64,000 nt of DNA from contig JAMAHW010000008.1 of the NCBI GenBank assembly GCA_023627715.1, positions 558,001 through 622,000 on the forward strand, given 5' to 3'. The notes under the pieces were generated by a model, which did not search any database, was not told the origin of the DNA, and was given only the letters and a program-made list of their open reading frames with translations. The position numbers and the translations under genes were made by a program. Positions 44,867 through 54,941 of the stretch are shown piece after piece. Position 1 is the stretch's first letter, and each line of letters opens with the position of its first letter. Source of the stretch: Periconia sp. R9002 (taxonomy: Eukaryota; Ascomycota; Dothideomycetes; Pleosporales; Periconiaceae).

Positions 44867-46521
44867 ATGGATGAAACAGATCCAGCGCCATGGCGACCCA
44901 TCCTTGCTGCATCCGACAATGGTTCATCAGGTCCCGTAGGTAGCGGAGCACAATCCACACCCGCCAACTCCACTGCATCAAAACCACCTGCGCCATGGGC
45001 ATCACAGACTACCACATTTTCTGCGTCAAGCAGTGGTTCTCCAGGCTTCCCACAATTTTCTGCGACTACTGCCGAAATCCTCAAGAGGCTACATGCTAGT
45101 AATAGCAATGCGACAGGCACACCCGCGTTTGAGGCGAAAAGAGCGGAGGTGCTGCAGAGTTATGTCACGAGCGATAAGCTACCCACACCGCCGCCTGTAG
45201 CGAATTCAAATCGAAGGGGTAGGGGAGGTAGGATTGCGACGCCCAAGGTGGTAGATGGCGCATCTGGGTCGACGCAAAGTACCCCAGCTTCTGGTAGGGG
45301 AAGAGGTTCCGGTAGAGGCTCTGGAAGGGGGAGGGGACGCGGCGGTGGGAGAGGAGGTGGGAAAGGTGGCAAGAGGAAGAGGGCAGAGAGTGCGGAAAGT
45401 GATGTGAGTGTCAGAGGGTTTTCTTTTAAAACTTGACGCAACCACAATCTGACAGGATACAGGACGACTCTGATATATCTTCCTCTTATACACCTCTTCC
45501 TACACGGACTAAATCCGGCCGCAATGTCACCAAACCCGTTGCCTTTGTACCTGTAATACCAGAGCCTACACAGACTGTGAAGCGGCGCCGATCAACTAAG
45601 ACAATTCTGGCGGCGCAATGTAAAACCTGCCATCGAGGCACTGATCCTGGAAATAACCGCATTGTGTTCTGCGATGTATGCACCACGGCGTATCACCAGT
45701 ATTGCCATGATCCCCCTATCGATAATGAGGTGGTGACGGTGCTTGAAAAGGAGTGGATATGCGGTCCTTGCACAAGGTCAAAGGAAAACGTTGTGGAGGG
45801 CACAGACGAGTTAGTTGCGGCTCCAGAAGGGTTTTCAGCGGACGATGTATGTTTGCCAGATCACAGGATTTCAACACTACTGACAAACCCCCAGAAACGG
45901 GCATATCTCTCTACACTCAGTCAAGAACACCTGGTATCTCTTCTTCTACATGCTACCATCCGCCACCCTGAACTCCCCATCTTTCCCCCAAATGTGCACA
46001 GTCTGATACCGAATTCTACAAACCCCGCTTCCTCAACCCCCCATACGACTTCCAGCCCTCTAAAATTACAACCTAAACCACAACCAACACTACCCGTAAC
46101 CTCTCCAGCAGCAGGCCATGCAAGCTCCGCAGGCGGCACCCCTCATTCCAACCACAACCCAACAATCACATCCACAAGCTCCGAACCCGATTCCGCGGAA
46201 GCACAACTTCTCAGCGAGATACAAAATTCACATCAACCACCACCTCTCCCCCCTAAATCTACCGCATCAACCGCTGCTCCATCCGCTGCCGCGAACAACG
46301 GTATCACCGACCAGCAGCAGCATGTCGAGGAATACGACGACGGCTACGACACAGATCCGCCCGCGCACTATCCCAAAGCCGGTAATGGTCTAGCTCGGAC
46401 GATGAGGCCTGAGAGCGAGGATCTGCAGTGGTTGGTTGACGACAACTTCGAGGTGTTTAGTCATGGTTGGAAGGGCGATGGGAGCGGCGTTAACGCTGAT
46501 GGGACGTTTAATGGCTTGTGA
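44867..46521 (+). CDS. PHD-finger protein with RG-rich region
   Basis: Exons are 44867-45403 and 45463-46521 (531 residues); the acceptor ggatacag is used rather than the upstream ctgacag because only the former keeps frame. The first ATG is at 44867. The N-terminal part starts MDETDPAPWRPILAASDN and is Ser/Thr/Ala-rich, followed by an RG/GRG-rich stretch and the basic KGGKRKR. A PHD finger occupies about residues 232-282, with Cys 232, 235, 249, 252, His 257, Cys 260, 279 and 282 (CKTCHRGT, VFCDVCTTAYHQYCHDPP, EWICGPC), a full C4HC3 set. C-terminal to it are a helix (LSTLSQEHLVSLLLHATIRH), a disordered Pro-rich stretch and a conserved-looking tail ending near VDDNFEVFSHGW. It probably reads histone tails in the nucleus. 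It converges on BRF1. Confidence 0.87.
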
Positions 46522-47292
46522 GATGATATGACGCGGGTTATTACAAAAGAGGTGAATCAAAATTGAGGCTGCTCGGTTTAGCGGCTCTTTCTTTATATTA
46601 TGTTGATCGGATCGATCAATGGTTACTTTTAGGGACTTAAAAAAAGGTCGTGTCAGTAGCATAGCAGCGCAACTACTATTTGGTATATTATAATGTACAC
46701 CCAAGTTATACCCCCGGCCTTTCCATGGCTGGCATCGATTACGGCCTGGTGACTATATTGGAAAGCGTATATATATATCCATGGTTATTATCACGATCCT
46801 TCATAAAGGAAAAAAAAAGGCCAAGGATAATTATACATGTATAACCGGCTTTCAATGGTCACCTGAAGTAACTAGACAACTGCGGACTATACATATATGC
46901 AGTCACGTCCATGACTGCGTTACGGGATCGGATTTTATAATCGAACTTAGAAAACTTTTTGACGATAGATGATAAATGCTCAACCTCACTATTCAATTAG
47001 ACAATCTCCCCCGCTATGCTATGGAATGCAATCGAGAGAAAAGAGGACGCCGTTTCTTATGCTGGGTATATCCCTATAATCAAAAAGTCTCAAAAACGCC
47101 AGTTGGGATGGTGGGGAAGCGTCCATATGAACACCCATGGAACCAGAAAACACAAAACCCCTCCTCATCTACCCTGATGCAAACAGATTGTGCAGAGTTC
47201 TTATATCAAATGGGTCTCTGTGTACTTGTGGAAAAAATTCAAAACCTCCGTAGGGCATTGACGTAAATTTCGAGGGCGTAGAGCAAGACATT
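46522..47292. other. Convergent intergenic region, AT-rich in part
   Basis: No gene is seen. From about 46580 to 46980 the sequence is AT-rich with many TA steps (for example gtatatatatatccatgg near 46766), possibly a decayed repeat. Short frames have no motif. Confidence 0.4.
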
Positions 47293-49539
47293 TCAATAAT
47301 CGTCGTAGTTGACGTTGCCGAAACCTTCATCATCATCGTCGTACATGTGCTCGTTCTCAAGATCCTCATCGTCGAGTGGCTCCTCGACTTCCTCCTCCTC
47401 ATATTCCTCCTCGCCATCGTCGTCGTCATCTTCGTTCGCAGGTGGCGGCAGGGGTTTCTGTACCGGAGTAGGTGCAGCGCTGGGTCCAGGAGACTCAGCA
47501 CTCGGCGGACTTGCACCGGCAACTGCACTGCCATTTGGAGTTGTTGCTCCACTACCACTCGAGCCGCCACCAACCAGCAAAGACTGGATCTTTTCGTAGT
47601 TGAGAACGCTACTGAAGTGCTTCCCGTGTTTCTCGACCATCTTGTGCGCTGCATCCGCAGGGCTGTCGGCCGGTCGCCCTCCCAGCACACTTCCGTCGCC
47701 TATCTTGGTGCGCTTTCTGCGTTGAATGGGCTTCTTGGGCTTTCCATGCGCATCCTCGAGAAGTTTGGCCAGCATCTTGGCTTGCTGGGCGCGCAGCCAG
47801 TCTTCGTTCATGGAGAGCCAGATACGCTCTTTGTTGCGGACTTCGTGTTCTGCGAGAATGCACGTGGCTACGTCTGGGTCGTCTTCGAACTCGTCTTCTC
47901 CGATCTCTTCCACGTTGCTTACTCCGCTGTCAGGCATGTGCTGCGCGGCGATTTCACGCGCGCGGTCGCCAGCCTTAACCAAGACCTCGTGGTTCTCGTT
48001 CTCCTCGAACTCTTTGAATGTGGATTGCCAATCTGCGATAGTAGCTTCAATCTCGTGCTCGATTTCTGCTTCAATTTCAAGATCTTCGTCGGGGATGACC
48101 ACTTGTTCGCGCTTCTTGGGCGGTCGGCCTCGCTTCTTGGGTTTGGCGACATTTTCTGCGTTCAGCTCGTTTTCCGCAAGAGCGTCGAGATTCTCGACAA
48201 CGTCGCCCGACTGCAATGCATCAATATCAAGGTTTGACAATGAATCACCGTTAGTGCTGTTGTTCGCCGGCTGCGTGTCCTTGGTTTTACCATTGTTGAT
48301 CTTCCGTTTTTTAGTCGCTCGTGTGTCTGGGGCCTTGGTGCCCGCTTGACCAGTATTTGAAGATACATCGGAGCCTCCATCGAATTCATCATCACTTGCT
48401 CCATCCTGGCCGGCCTCTTCACCTTCATGTGGACGTTTCCGCTCATTGTCGCGCCGTTCCTTCCGCTCTGCCTCTCTTGCTTCCTTCTCGGCACGTCTCC
48501 AAACTGCAGGAGGTTCTTTTTCAGGCTTGAGCCGCTCCCCGAACTCTCGGAATTGCCTGACTGTTAGAGCAGAGCTTCCTGACCGTTTGTATTCATATAG
48601 ACGTGAGTTGATGGTACTGTCCGCAACTCTGACTACGTAAACGGTTTCTCGAACGGTACGACGAAAGTTGTTCATTCGCGCGCCAATGATGATACATGCT
48701 CCGCAAATGCCTGCTGGATTACGCCCTTGAACCATCCAATCTCGGCTCATACGTCTCATGACCCTGCATGCATCGGCAGCTACTCTGTGAGAGTCCTCGC
48801 CGAACTCAAGCTTGCGGCAGAACTTGAGCATGAGGGGTTCCATTTGCTGGATGTCTTTGTATCCCTCTTTATCTTCAGGGTCCTCTTCCATCATGAGGTG
48901 AAGGAAATCTTTATAGGTTCGACCAAGCTCCCATACACTGCACCTCACTTTCTCGGAAAGATCCATCAGCATGAGAGTGCATTCGGGCCGCCTACGCGCG
49001 GCAACGTAGATGACCACAGCAGCGACATTCATGATGCGTCGGCCCTGCACAAAGTTGTGGTTTAATCCGAGCTTGTACCAGTTCCTAGCCTGTGTTTCGA
49101 TACTTTCAGGTAAGTTCAATTGACTGCAGAGGGCTCTGATTGCATTGTTTCCGTTGTTCTCGGTGTTCCGCCTGCTGTCACCACCCCCCAATCCTGGTGC
49201 AGTGCCGCCCATACTGTTGGCATGGCGTTGGTCCTCGGCAACGTAGCCACCGACAACGGTAGCTCCACCAGCAGCATTTTCACCAAAAGTAAGCTCCGAA
49301 GTGAGGGACGACGATGCCAAGCGGGTACCGCAGTTTTCGCAAACAACCTGTCCATCTTCGTCTGAAAGGATCTGATTGTCACAGCATTTGGGGTGGGCTG
49401 GCTTTCGAGGCGGAGGAGTCGGCGCGGCGGCGGAAGATGGTAAGGGCCGTTTGGGAGGGAACAGGCCTCCCGCGGCCTTTGGATCTTTAATGGAGGTGAG
49501 GCGCGGGCGGCGCGGCGGATGATTGACCGGTGCCATCAT
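47293..49539 (-). CDS. BRF1: Transcription factor IIIB subunit BRF1 (TFIIB-related factor)
   Basis: BRF1 is the TFIIIB subunit that recruits RNA polymerase III to tRNA and 5S genes. The gene is a single open frame of 748 residues. After a Pro-rich start there is a zinc ribbon (around residues 49-70: HPKCCDNQILSDEDGQVVCE, then NCG), followed by two cyclin-like repeats: LCSQLNLPESIETQARNWYK with NVAAVVIYVAARRRPECTLM, and CRKLEFGEDSHRVAADACRV with RNPAGICGACIIIGARMNNF. The second half is charged and contains the Brf1-specific homology region, recognisable as a KPKKRGRPPKKREQ basic AT-hook-like patch and the later EDPDVATCILAEHEVRNKER. The C-terminus is very acidic, ending in NVNYDDY. No intron is needed, unusual in this window. 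Confidence 0.94.
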   Translation of the reverse strand: MMAPVNHPPRRPRLTSIKDPKAAGGLFPPKRPLPSSAAAPTPPPRKPAHPKCCDNQILSDEDGQVVCENCGTRLASSSLTSELTFGENAAGGATVVGGYVAEDQRHANSMGGTAPGLGGGDSRRNTENNGNNAIRALCSQLNLPESIETQARNWYKLGLNHNFVQGRRIMNVAAVVIYVAARRRPECTLMLMDLSEKVRCSVWELGRTYKDFLHLMMEEDPEDKEGYKDIQQMEPLMLKFCRKLEFGEDSHRVAADACRVMRRMSRDWMVQGRNPAGICGACIIIGARMNNFRRTVRETVYVVRVADSTINSRLYEYKRSGSSALTVRQFREFGERLKPEKEPPAVWRRAEKEAREAERKERRDNERKRPHEGEEAGQDGASDDEFDGGSDVSSNTGQAGTKAPDTRATKKRKINNGKTKDTQPANNSTNGDSLSNLDIDALQSGDVVENLDALAENELNAENVAKPKKRGRPPKKREQVVIPDEDLEIEAEIEHEIEATIADWQSTFKEFEENENHEVLVKAGDRAREIAAQHMPDSGVSNVEEIGEDEFEDDPDVATCILAEHEVRNKERIWLSMNEDWLRAQQAKMLAKLLEDAHGKPKKPIQRRKRTKIGDGSVLGGRPADSPADAAHKMVEKHGKHFSSVLNYEKIQSLLVGGGSSGSGATTPNGSAVAGASPPSAESPGPSAAPTPVQKPLPPPANEDDDDDGEEEYEEEEVEEPLDDEDLENEHMYDDDDEGFGNVNYDDY

Positions 49540-50303
49540 TGCGCGATAACAAGGGCAAAAGAAAAAGGCGTTGAGAAGTAAAGTAGGTCAAGACATTCGA
49601 GCAGGCGTGGGAAGAAAGTTTTGTGGAACAACTAAAGAGGAGCTCCCGCATATGCCTGCTGCCCCATTGACTGGATTGCACTTGAGGTGGGGAACAGAGC
49701 GGATCATGTAATTAGGTAAGCCACCAAGATCGCCAAGCCACTAGTCCGCTTCCAGGCAGTCTGATGCTTGATGCATCGTAGCACACCTGGGCAGGTACTG
49801 TCTCATCACTCCTCCATCAGATGTTTACGGCGTTCGACCAAGTCGCAATGATGGTCGGTTTCAGCAGCGCACGCCGCGGCGGCGGCGGCGGCAACAGCAG
49901 TACATATCCATACCACAATGGTGATTACATAGCGCATGCTCCGAGCGGGTTCAAAGTAATTGTTGTCGCAAATGACATCAATAGGCAACCAGATTTGACA
50001 CGAAGCTACACGTCTAAATGACTCTTCTAGTGAACCGATGCGCTGACTAACGGGTTGTTCCTGCAGAAGATTCTTCTGTACTGAACTCTGCTCTGCAGTA
50101 CTGGGGCTGCGGGCCCATCTCCGCCGAGCTCACCCTCGTATTCGATCGCCCCCTTGCTGCAGCGGCCGGTCAAGGACCTTGGAGGTCCCCACCTCCCCGA
50201 GCTCCTTTCCATCCCGTCCCATCATCACTCCATCTCACTTCACTCCCGCCAGCCAATTCCACACCACTGCAACACCCCACCTTACCCACGGTTCTTACAC
50301 ACA
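49540..50303. other. Divergent intergenic region, BRF1 / acidic-protein gene
   Basis: There is no supportable gene in these 764 bp. A ggcggcggc run near 49868-49892 creates a short plus-strand frame (49821-50021) that I regard as chance. Confidence 0.4.
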
Positions 50304-51120
50304 ATGTCCACCCGCAAGAGGAAGCAGGAAGCCGAAGAAGAGGAAGAGCTTCAGGCTCTTCCAAGCGAGGGGAGCGACGAGGAAGAAGAGTAAGTCAACG
50401 CCTTCTTGACGTCATTGTCATCACAGCAACCTCCATCGCGAACATGCCAAAACACGTCTACTATGGTCGCCACCTGATGTGCTTTCGAATTGATGTTTTG
50501 GCGCCGAGCTGGCAAGCTTCGTTGTCGCGCTGTGTGGTGCGCTTTCAGCCTCTTGTCAGCCTGCCCGACCACCTTCCAATGTCGTTTTCCATTTGTTTCC
50601 CCATGCTCCTTCCATTCTCTCGTGCTTTCTCATATGTACCGCGAACGGTTTTGGTCAACTTTGAATTTCAATTGAGTGTGTTTTGCTTCTCCGTCTGGAC
50701 TTTCTTTCATGCCAAGTCGCATGTCGCAAACTAATGCCTATGCTTATAGATATGAAGAGTCGGACGCCTCTGCCTTTGACGAAGAAGAAGACTCCGACGA
50801 GGAAGAGGCTCCTCGTAAGTATATAGAGACGGACCGTGAGGATCTTGATTGATGACGTGAAATCAGCACCCAAGAAGAAGACTCGCGTCGCCAAGAAGGG
50901 TGACGAGGACGAAGACGAAGAGGAGGAAGAGGAGGAGCAGGATGACGAAGAAGAGGGTGAAGGTGAGGAAGATGGGCCTGAAGTGGTGGAAGACGACGAC
51001 GAAGATGCCAATGGTGCTGCGACGAAGCCTCCTGGTGCCGAAAAGGACCGCAAAGTCAAACCAACAGAGGCCGACGCAGAGGTGCCTGTTGTAGCCGACG
51101 ATGATGACGACGAGGACTAA
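50304..51120 (+). CDS. Small highly acidic protein (possible histone-chaperone-like)
   Basis: Exons are 50304-50389, 50750-50814 and 50867-51120, giving 134 residues. The protein starts MSTRKRKQEAEEEEELQALP and consists mostly of Glu and Asp, with one basic patch between acid runs (PPKKKTRVAKKGDED) and the tail DADAEV-like region ending in DDDDDED. This composition recalls small acidic nuclear proteins and histone chaperones such as the Chz1 type, but I see no diagnostic motif and do not claim that name. Intron 1 is 360 bp, long for this window. Both introns have standard GT and AG ends and fit in phase, which supports a real gene. It is divergent from BRF1. Confidence 0.68.
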
Positions 51121-51891
51121 GTGGGGAGGGAGTGCTAATGTTGGGTCGTTTAGTTTAGCATAGATAATTCAAACAGTACGCGACCGGAAGTCAAGGTGGT
51201 ACAGGCGCGCAATGCAAAACATGTTTCGCAAGACTGTCAGTGACCCAGGTGTGGAAATTGCTCGCACTCACAACACTTAGCACTCCACGTACAACTCCTC
51301 GAGGGTGTTTTCTCCCTAAAGTTATAGTCTTCTTAATAGTAAGACGAATACTAAGAGAGTATTCATATTTTTGCTATTCCTTCTTTAGTTTTACTATTAA
51401 GTATAAGTCATTGTGTGAGTGCGGGATATACATATCAACACCCGCGTGACTGTGACGAGGCACGGGCGAAGGGTGGGTTGATCATTGGACGTGATGAGAT
51501 GTCAAGTACGGGCGCGTAGAGGTGGTGAGTACATACTACATACTACATAACATACATAGGTACATGTACAGTAGAGTGGAAGCCAGGGGGGACGAAGGCT
51601 GGGTAGAACCTAACTGTGAGGAGAATACGATAGCGAGGGGAATACGACCGATACGGCTTAGCCCCGACGCACCGGCCAGCTTGCATCCCTCTTGGTCGCG
51701 GCAGCATCCCTCTCGGAGGGCGAGAGGCATTTACAAACTATGGGCTTCCCGTTTGGATCTCTCTCTCCACCAGACCTGCGTTTGCTCCTCCTCACGTGTG
51801 TATCCAGCTCGTTTATCTTTTAGCCTAACGGCGTCGCTGGCGCCAAGCGACCCCAGCGCCTCGTTCTAACGGGGCGATATGCACCCACACC
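51121..51891. other. Intergenic region with an AT-rich inverted repeat
   Basis: No gene is supported. It holds an AT-rich segment at about 51310-51415 with an 11-bp inverted repeat (listed separately). The stretch just before 51892 is the likely leader of the next gene. Confidence 0.4.
51332..51401. repeat. AT-rich 11-bp inverted repeat
   Basis: CTTAATAGTAA (51332-51342) and TTACTATTAAG (51391-51401) are exact reverse complements 48 bp apart in a tract that is more AT-rich than its surroundings. This could be the worn core of a small inverted-repeat element, but no target-site duplication is obvious. Confidence 0.45.
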
Positions 51892-53995
51892 ATGGACTCG
51901 ACCGGCAGCCAAGATAGCGGCCGTGGTCCCTCTCGCAGATCAGGCAAGAAGCCCATGCAGTTCATGTTCATCGACTCCACCAGCCATGGAGTCAATGCAA
52001 AGCCAGACAAGGCCGTTCGGAGCTTTGTTATGAAGTCGGCTCGCAGCAAAAAGCCCTGGAGTACACGACAGAAAAGCCCCAAAACGGAAACGGATCCAGA
52101 TGCTGACTCGCCACCTGACGAGAAACCACCAATAACTCCATCTCTTTCGACCAAGCCAGGCCATATATCTCCTGCCAGCTCCGACTACTTGACGACTCCC
52201 ACGACCCCCATCTTCTCCCCCTTGTCAGCCCAGTCTTACGCTTCAGCCGATACCAGCTTTCTCGCCTTTCAGCATGCTCACCCCTACAATCCTCTCCCGC
52301 CCAGCAGCCCCCGCGTCGTGTGCAACATTTCCAACTGTACTGGAGACATTTGTGGTGAGCCTCACGATTCGTATACGGCCTTGACCACCCGGGCCCATTT
52401 CACTCTTCAATCCGCAAACACCTTTGATTGTTTCCCGATACCCACCAATGAAAGAATCCGAGGTCTCATTGACAACTGTGAGTGACACCATCCAACAAGC
52501 TCGGTTCCTGCTCGCTAGAATTGACACGGGTATATAGTTGTCAAAACCTTTGCCGGTGGTCTGATCCCTCTAGACCATCGTCAAGTGTCCAAAGCTTCCA
52601 CAACACGATGGATATCACACTCGATGCTAAGCAGAACGGGGGCTCCATTCATCTTCGCTCTACTCTATTCTAGTGTTCTCACCTCTCAAGCCACGCCAGA
52701 TGAAATCCTCCTTTACAAAACACGAGCCGTGGGGGCCATCAACTCGCAGCTCAAGGATCCCAATTCCCGAGTGGATGACAACAATATCGCTGCTGTATTC
52801 ATGTTGCTCACTCTCGAAGAAATGACGGTTGTCGACGATAAGAGCGACCAAAGCAAGAAGGAACGAGACGTGCACCGTGATGGACTGAAAGAGATGCTAC
52901 ATCAGCGTGGAGGCCTTGCAGCACTTACCTCCAATCAGAACTTACAGATCTTCATTTTCATGTCAGTAGCGATCCCATTTTTCAACCTGCCTGGATATTT
53001 CATATGATTTAGCAAAGACCGCAGGGAATATGGCTTCATTTGCATGTATTCACTCTACTACTGTTGCCGTAGCATGGCCGGCTTCTGAGAGCCGCAGTCT
53101 CCGATTCTATATCTCCCATCTTGCTCAAAAATGCTAACCTATTGCCAGGCACAGCATGGCGCATGCAGTAACGACCTTTGAAAGACCGTATACGGCGCTT
53201 CTGGACAACAGCGGTCAACCACTTCCATATGATATGCCTTCTTTCCGTTCTCGACCGTTTTCAACCCAAAATCTTAGACTGTTCCAGCTACTGAAGCCTC
53301 ATCCAAAACTTCTAGAGATAATCGCCAATGTAATCGTGTTTGTCGGGGATCTGAGTGTCTGGTTTGACGACGCAAAGTCTCCTCTGAATCCGTTCGAGCT
53401 ACAAAAGAATAACCTGCTTCTCGTGTACCAATTATTCGATTGGTACAAAACCGGGGAAGAAGACAGAAACTCCCAAAGATCGCCTGTGGATCAGAGCATT
53501 TGTCTATCAGTCATCATATTCTTGATTGCGTTACAAGAAGTACGCAGTTATCACATGATGGTGCAGATGGCGGCGCAAAAGCTCAAAGCTGCACTTGAGC
53601 AATGCTTGCTCGACTGGGGCGATTCTCCCGACATTTTCATGTGGACGCTGACCCTGGGAGCAATGGCCACTCAAGGAACTGAGCTATTTCCTTTCTTCAA
53701 GAGTCACTGTAGATGGATATATGGAATCCAGGGCATTCATGACTACACCACCACGCATGAGCTCCTCGATCGGATGAGGCAGTGTTTATGGGTCGGTAGC
53801 AATATGGTGGGGGGTGAGGCCTCCTATAACCTGGACGAAGAGCTCAGAAAACTCTGGGTATTCATGGGATACACAAAAGAAGAGGTTGTAGAATCTGTGG
53901 AGGATCAGGTCTACAGTCCGGACCACATCAGCACAGAAGACGTTGTCGGAGGTTTGACAATAGAAAGATTCTACCGCAAGAGTGAGGGTCGCTGA
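51892..53995 (+). CDS. Fungal transcription-factor-domain protein without a zinc cluster
   Basis: Exons are 51892-52477, 52538-52961 and 53149-53995, giving 618 residues. It starts MDSTGSQDSGRGPSRRSGKK and then has FMFIDSTSHGVNAKPDKAVR followed by SFVMKSARSKKPW, a short N-terminal motif seen in many fungal proteins that precede a transcription-factor-like domain. There is no Zn2Cys6 cluster in the sequence. The rest (for example NFVKTFAGGLIPLDHR, VDDNNIAAVFMLLTLEEMTV, HQRGGLAALTSNQNL, LQIFIFMHSMAHAVTTFE) matches the helical fungal-specific regulatory domain. The second intron, 187 bp, is long; a further small exon inside it is possible. It could be a regulator lacking its own DNA-binding domain, or one acting with a partner. 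Targets are unknown. Confidence 0.78.
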
Positions 53996-54493
53996 GGGTG
54001 CGAGATATGTTACCCAACAGTAAAACCTATGGCAAGGGATGCAAGCTGAGGAAAAGCTTGGCTGATGCACTGTAATGCAACTTACGATAGTGATGGGTAT
54101 GGCATGGTAAGAAGGGTAACGAGCTTGCGTCACAGCAGGAAGATGGCACTCTTCCTCGACCACACTCTCTGCAGGTTTCGTTTCTATTACAAGTATTATT
54201 TGAATCATATGGTATAGTAAGGTTTTGCGAGGCATGTGCTCATTTACAATATCCTAGAGTCCCCTAACAATGTAACACCTTATATAGATATGCACTATTA
54301 TGGAAATCATGGAAATCATGCACACGAACAAGGCGAGAAGCATGGTCAACACACTCCACAACAATTCGTCGTAGTTCAAATTCCTGTGTCTATCTTTCTA
54401 TTCATCTCACCAACAAGGGACTTCCAACTATGCAAGATTCATCTCATGCCCACCTACCTCGTCCCCGCTCTCCTTTCTCGCCTTGCATACACC
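53996..54493. other. Convergent intergenic region
   Basis: These 498 bp between two stop codons show no coding or RNA features. A short direct repeat atggaaatc occurs twice near 54300-54318. Confidence 0.4.
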
Positions 54494-54941
54494 TCACTCT
54501 GAAAAAACCTCCATAAATCGCCGAAGCTCATCCATCTTTTCCTTGTTTGGGTCTAACACTCTTCTCAATTCATTTGCATTCCTATAGACCAGAAGCGTAG
54601 GTGTAAAGTCGATGTTGAGGTGCTCCTTCGCCTGCGGGGCTTTTGTGATGTCGAAAGCGAAGGGGGGCGCTGCCCGAGTGAATTGGCCAATGTTTTCAGC
54701 GAGACCTCTGTTCGCAAGCTCTGTTAGTCTTTGCGGTGTGTGGTGTGTTGGCATGTGTGCGGGTGTTTTGGGGGGAGTAGGGGAAGTAGGGATTTGCGAT
54801 GCAGGACGAGATTTGGGGGGGGGAGTACGTCTTCGCAGCGGCCGGGATCTCAAACTCATAAACCAAGACAAGGACGTATTTATCCGATGATTTGATCGCG
54901 TTCTCGAATTCGGCCTTGCTATTGAGCTCTGTGAACGACAT
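54494..54941 (-). CDS. Thioredoxin-fold protein lacking the CxxC motif
   Basis: Exons are 54829-54941 and 54494-54707, giving 108 residues, the length of thioredoxin. The start MSFTELNSKAEFENAIKSSD is like fungal thioredoxins. Where the active-site WCGPC should be, the sequence reads YVLVLVYEFEIPAAAK and has no cysteine. The second exon continues with GLAENIGQFTRAAPPFAFDI, TKAPQAKEHLNIDFTPTLLV (with the expected cis-Pro loop TPT) and YRNANELRRVLDP. Of two possible acceptors only gcgaacag keeps frame. Some fungal genomes encode such short thioredoxin-like proteins without catalytic cysteines. It is probably not a disulfide reductase, and might be a chaperone or binding protein. The intron model is inferred by phase and is the least certain of the set. 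Confidence 0.7.

Noticed and set aside
47347..48237. 296-aa open frame antisense to BRF1
   Set aside because: It arises from the acidic GAN codons of BRF1 read on the other strand, and BRF1 itself is unmistakable.
54360..54400. gttcaaattcc resembling a tRNA B box
   Set aside because: No A box or cloverleaf pairing upstream.
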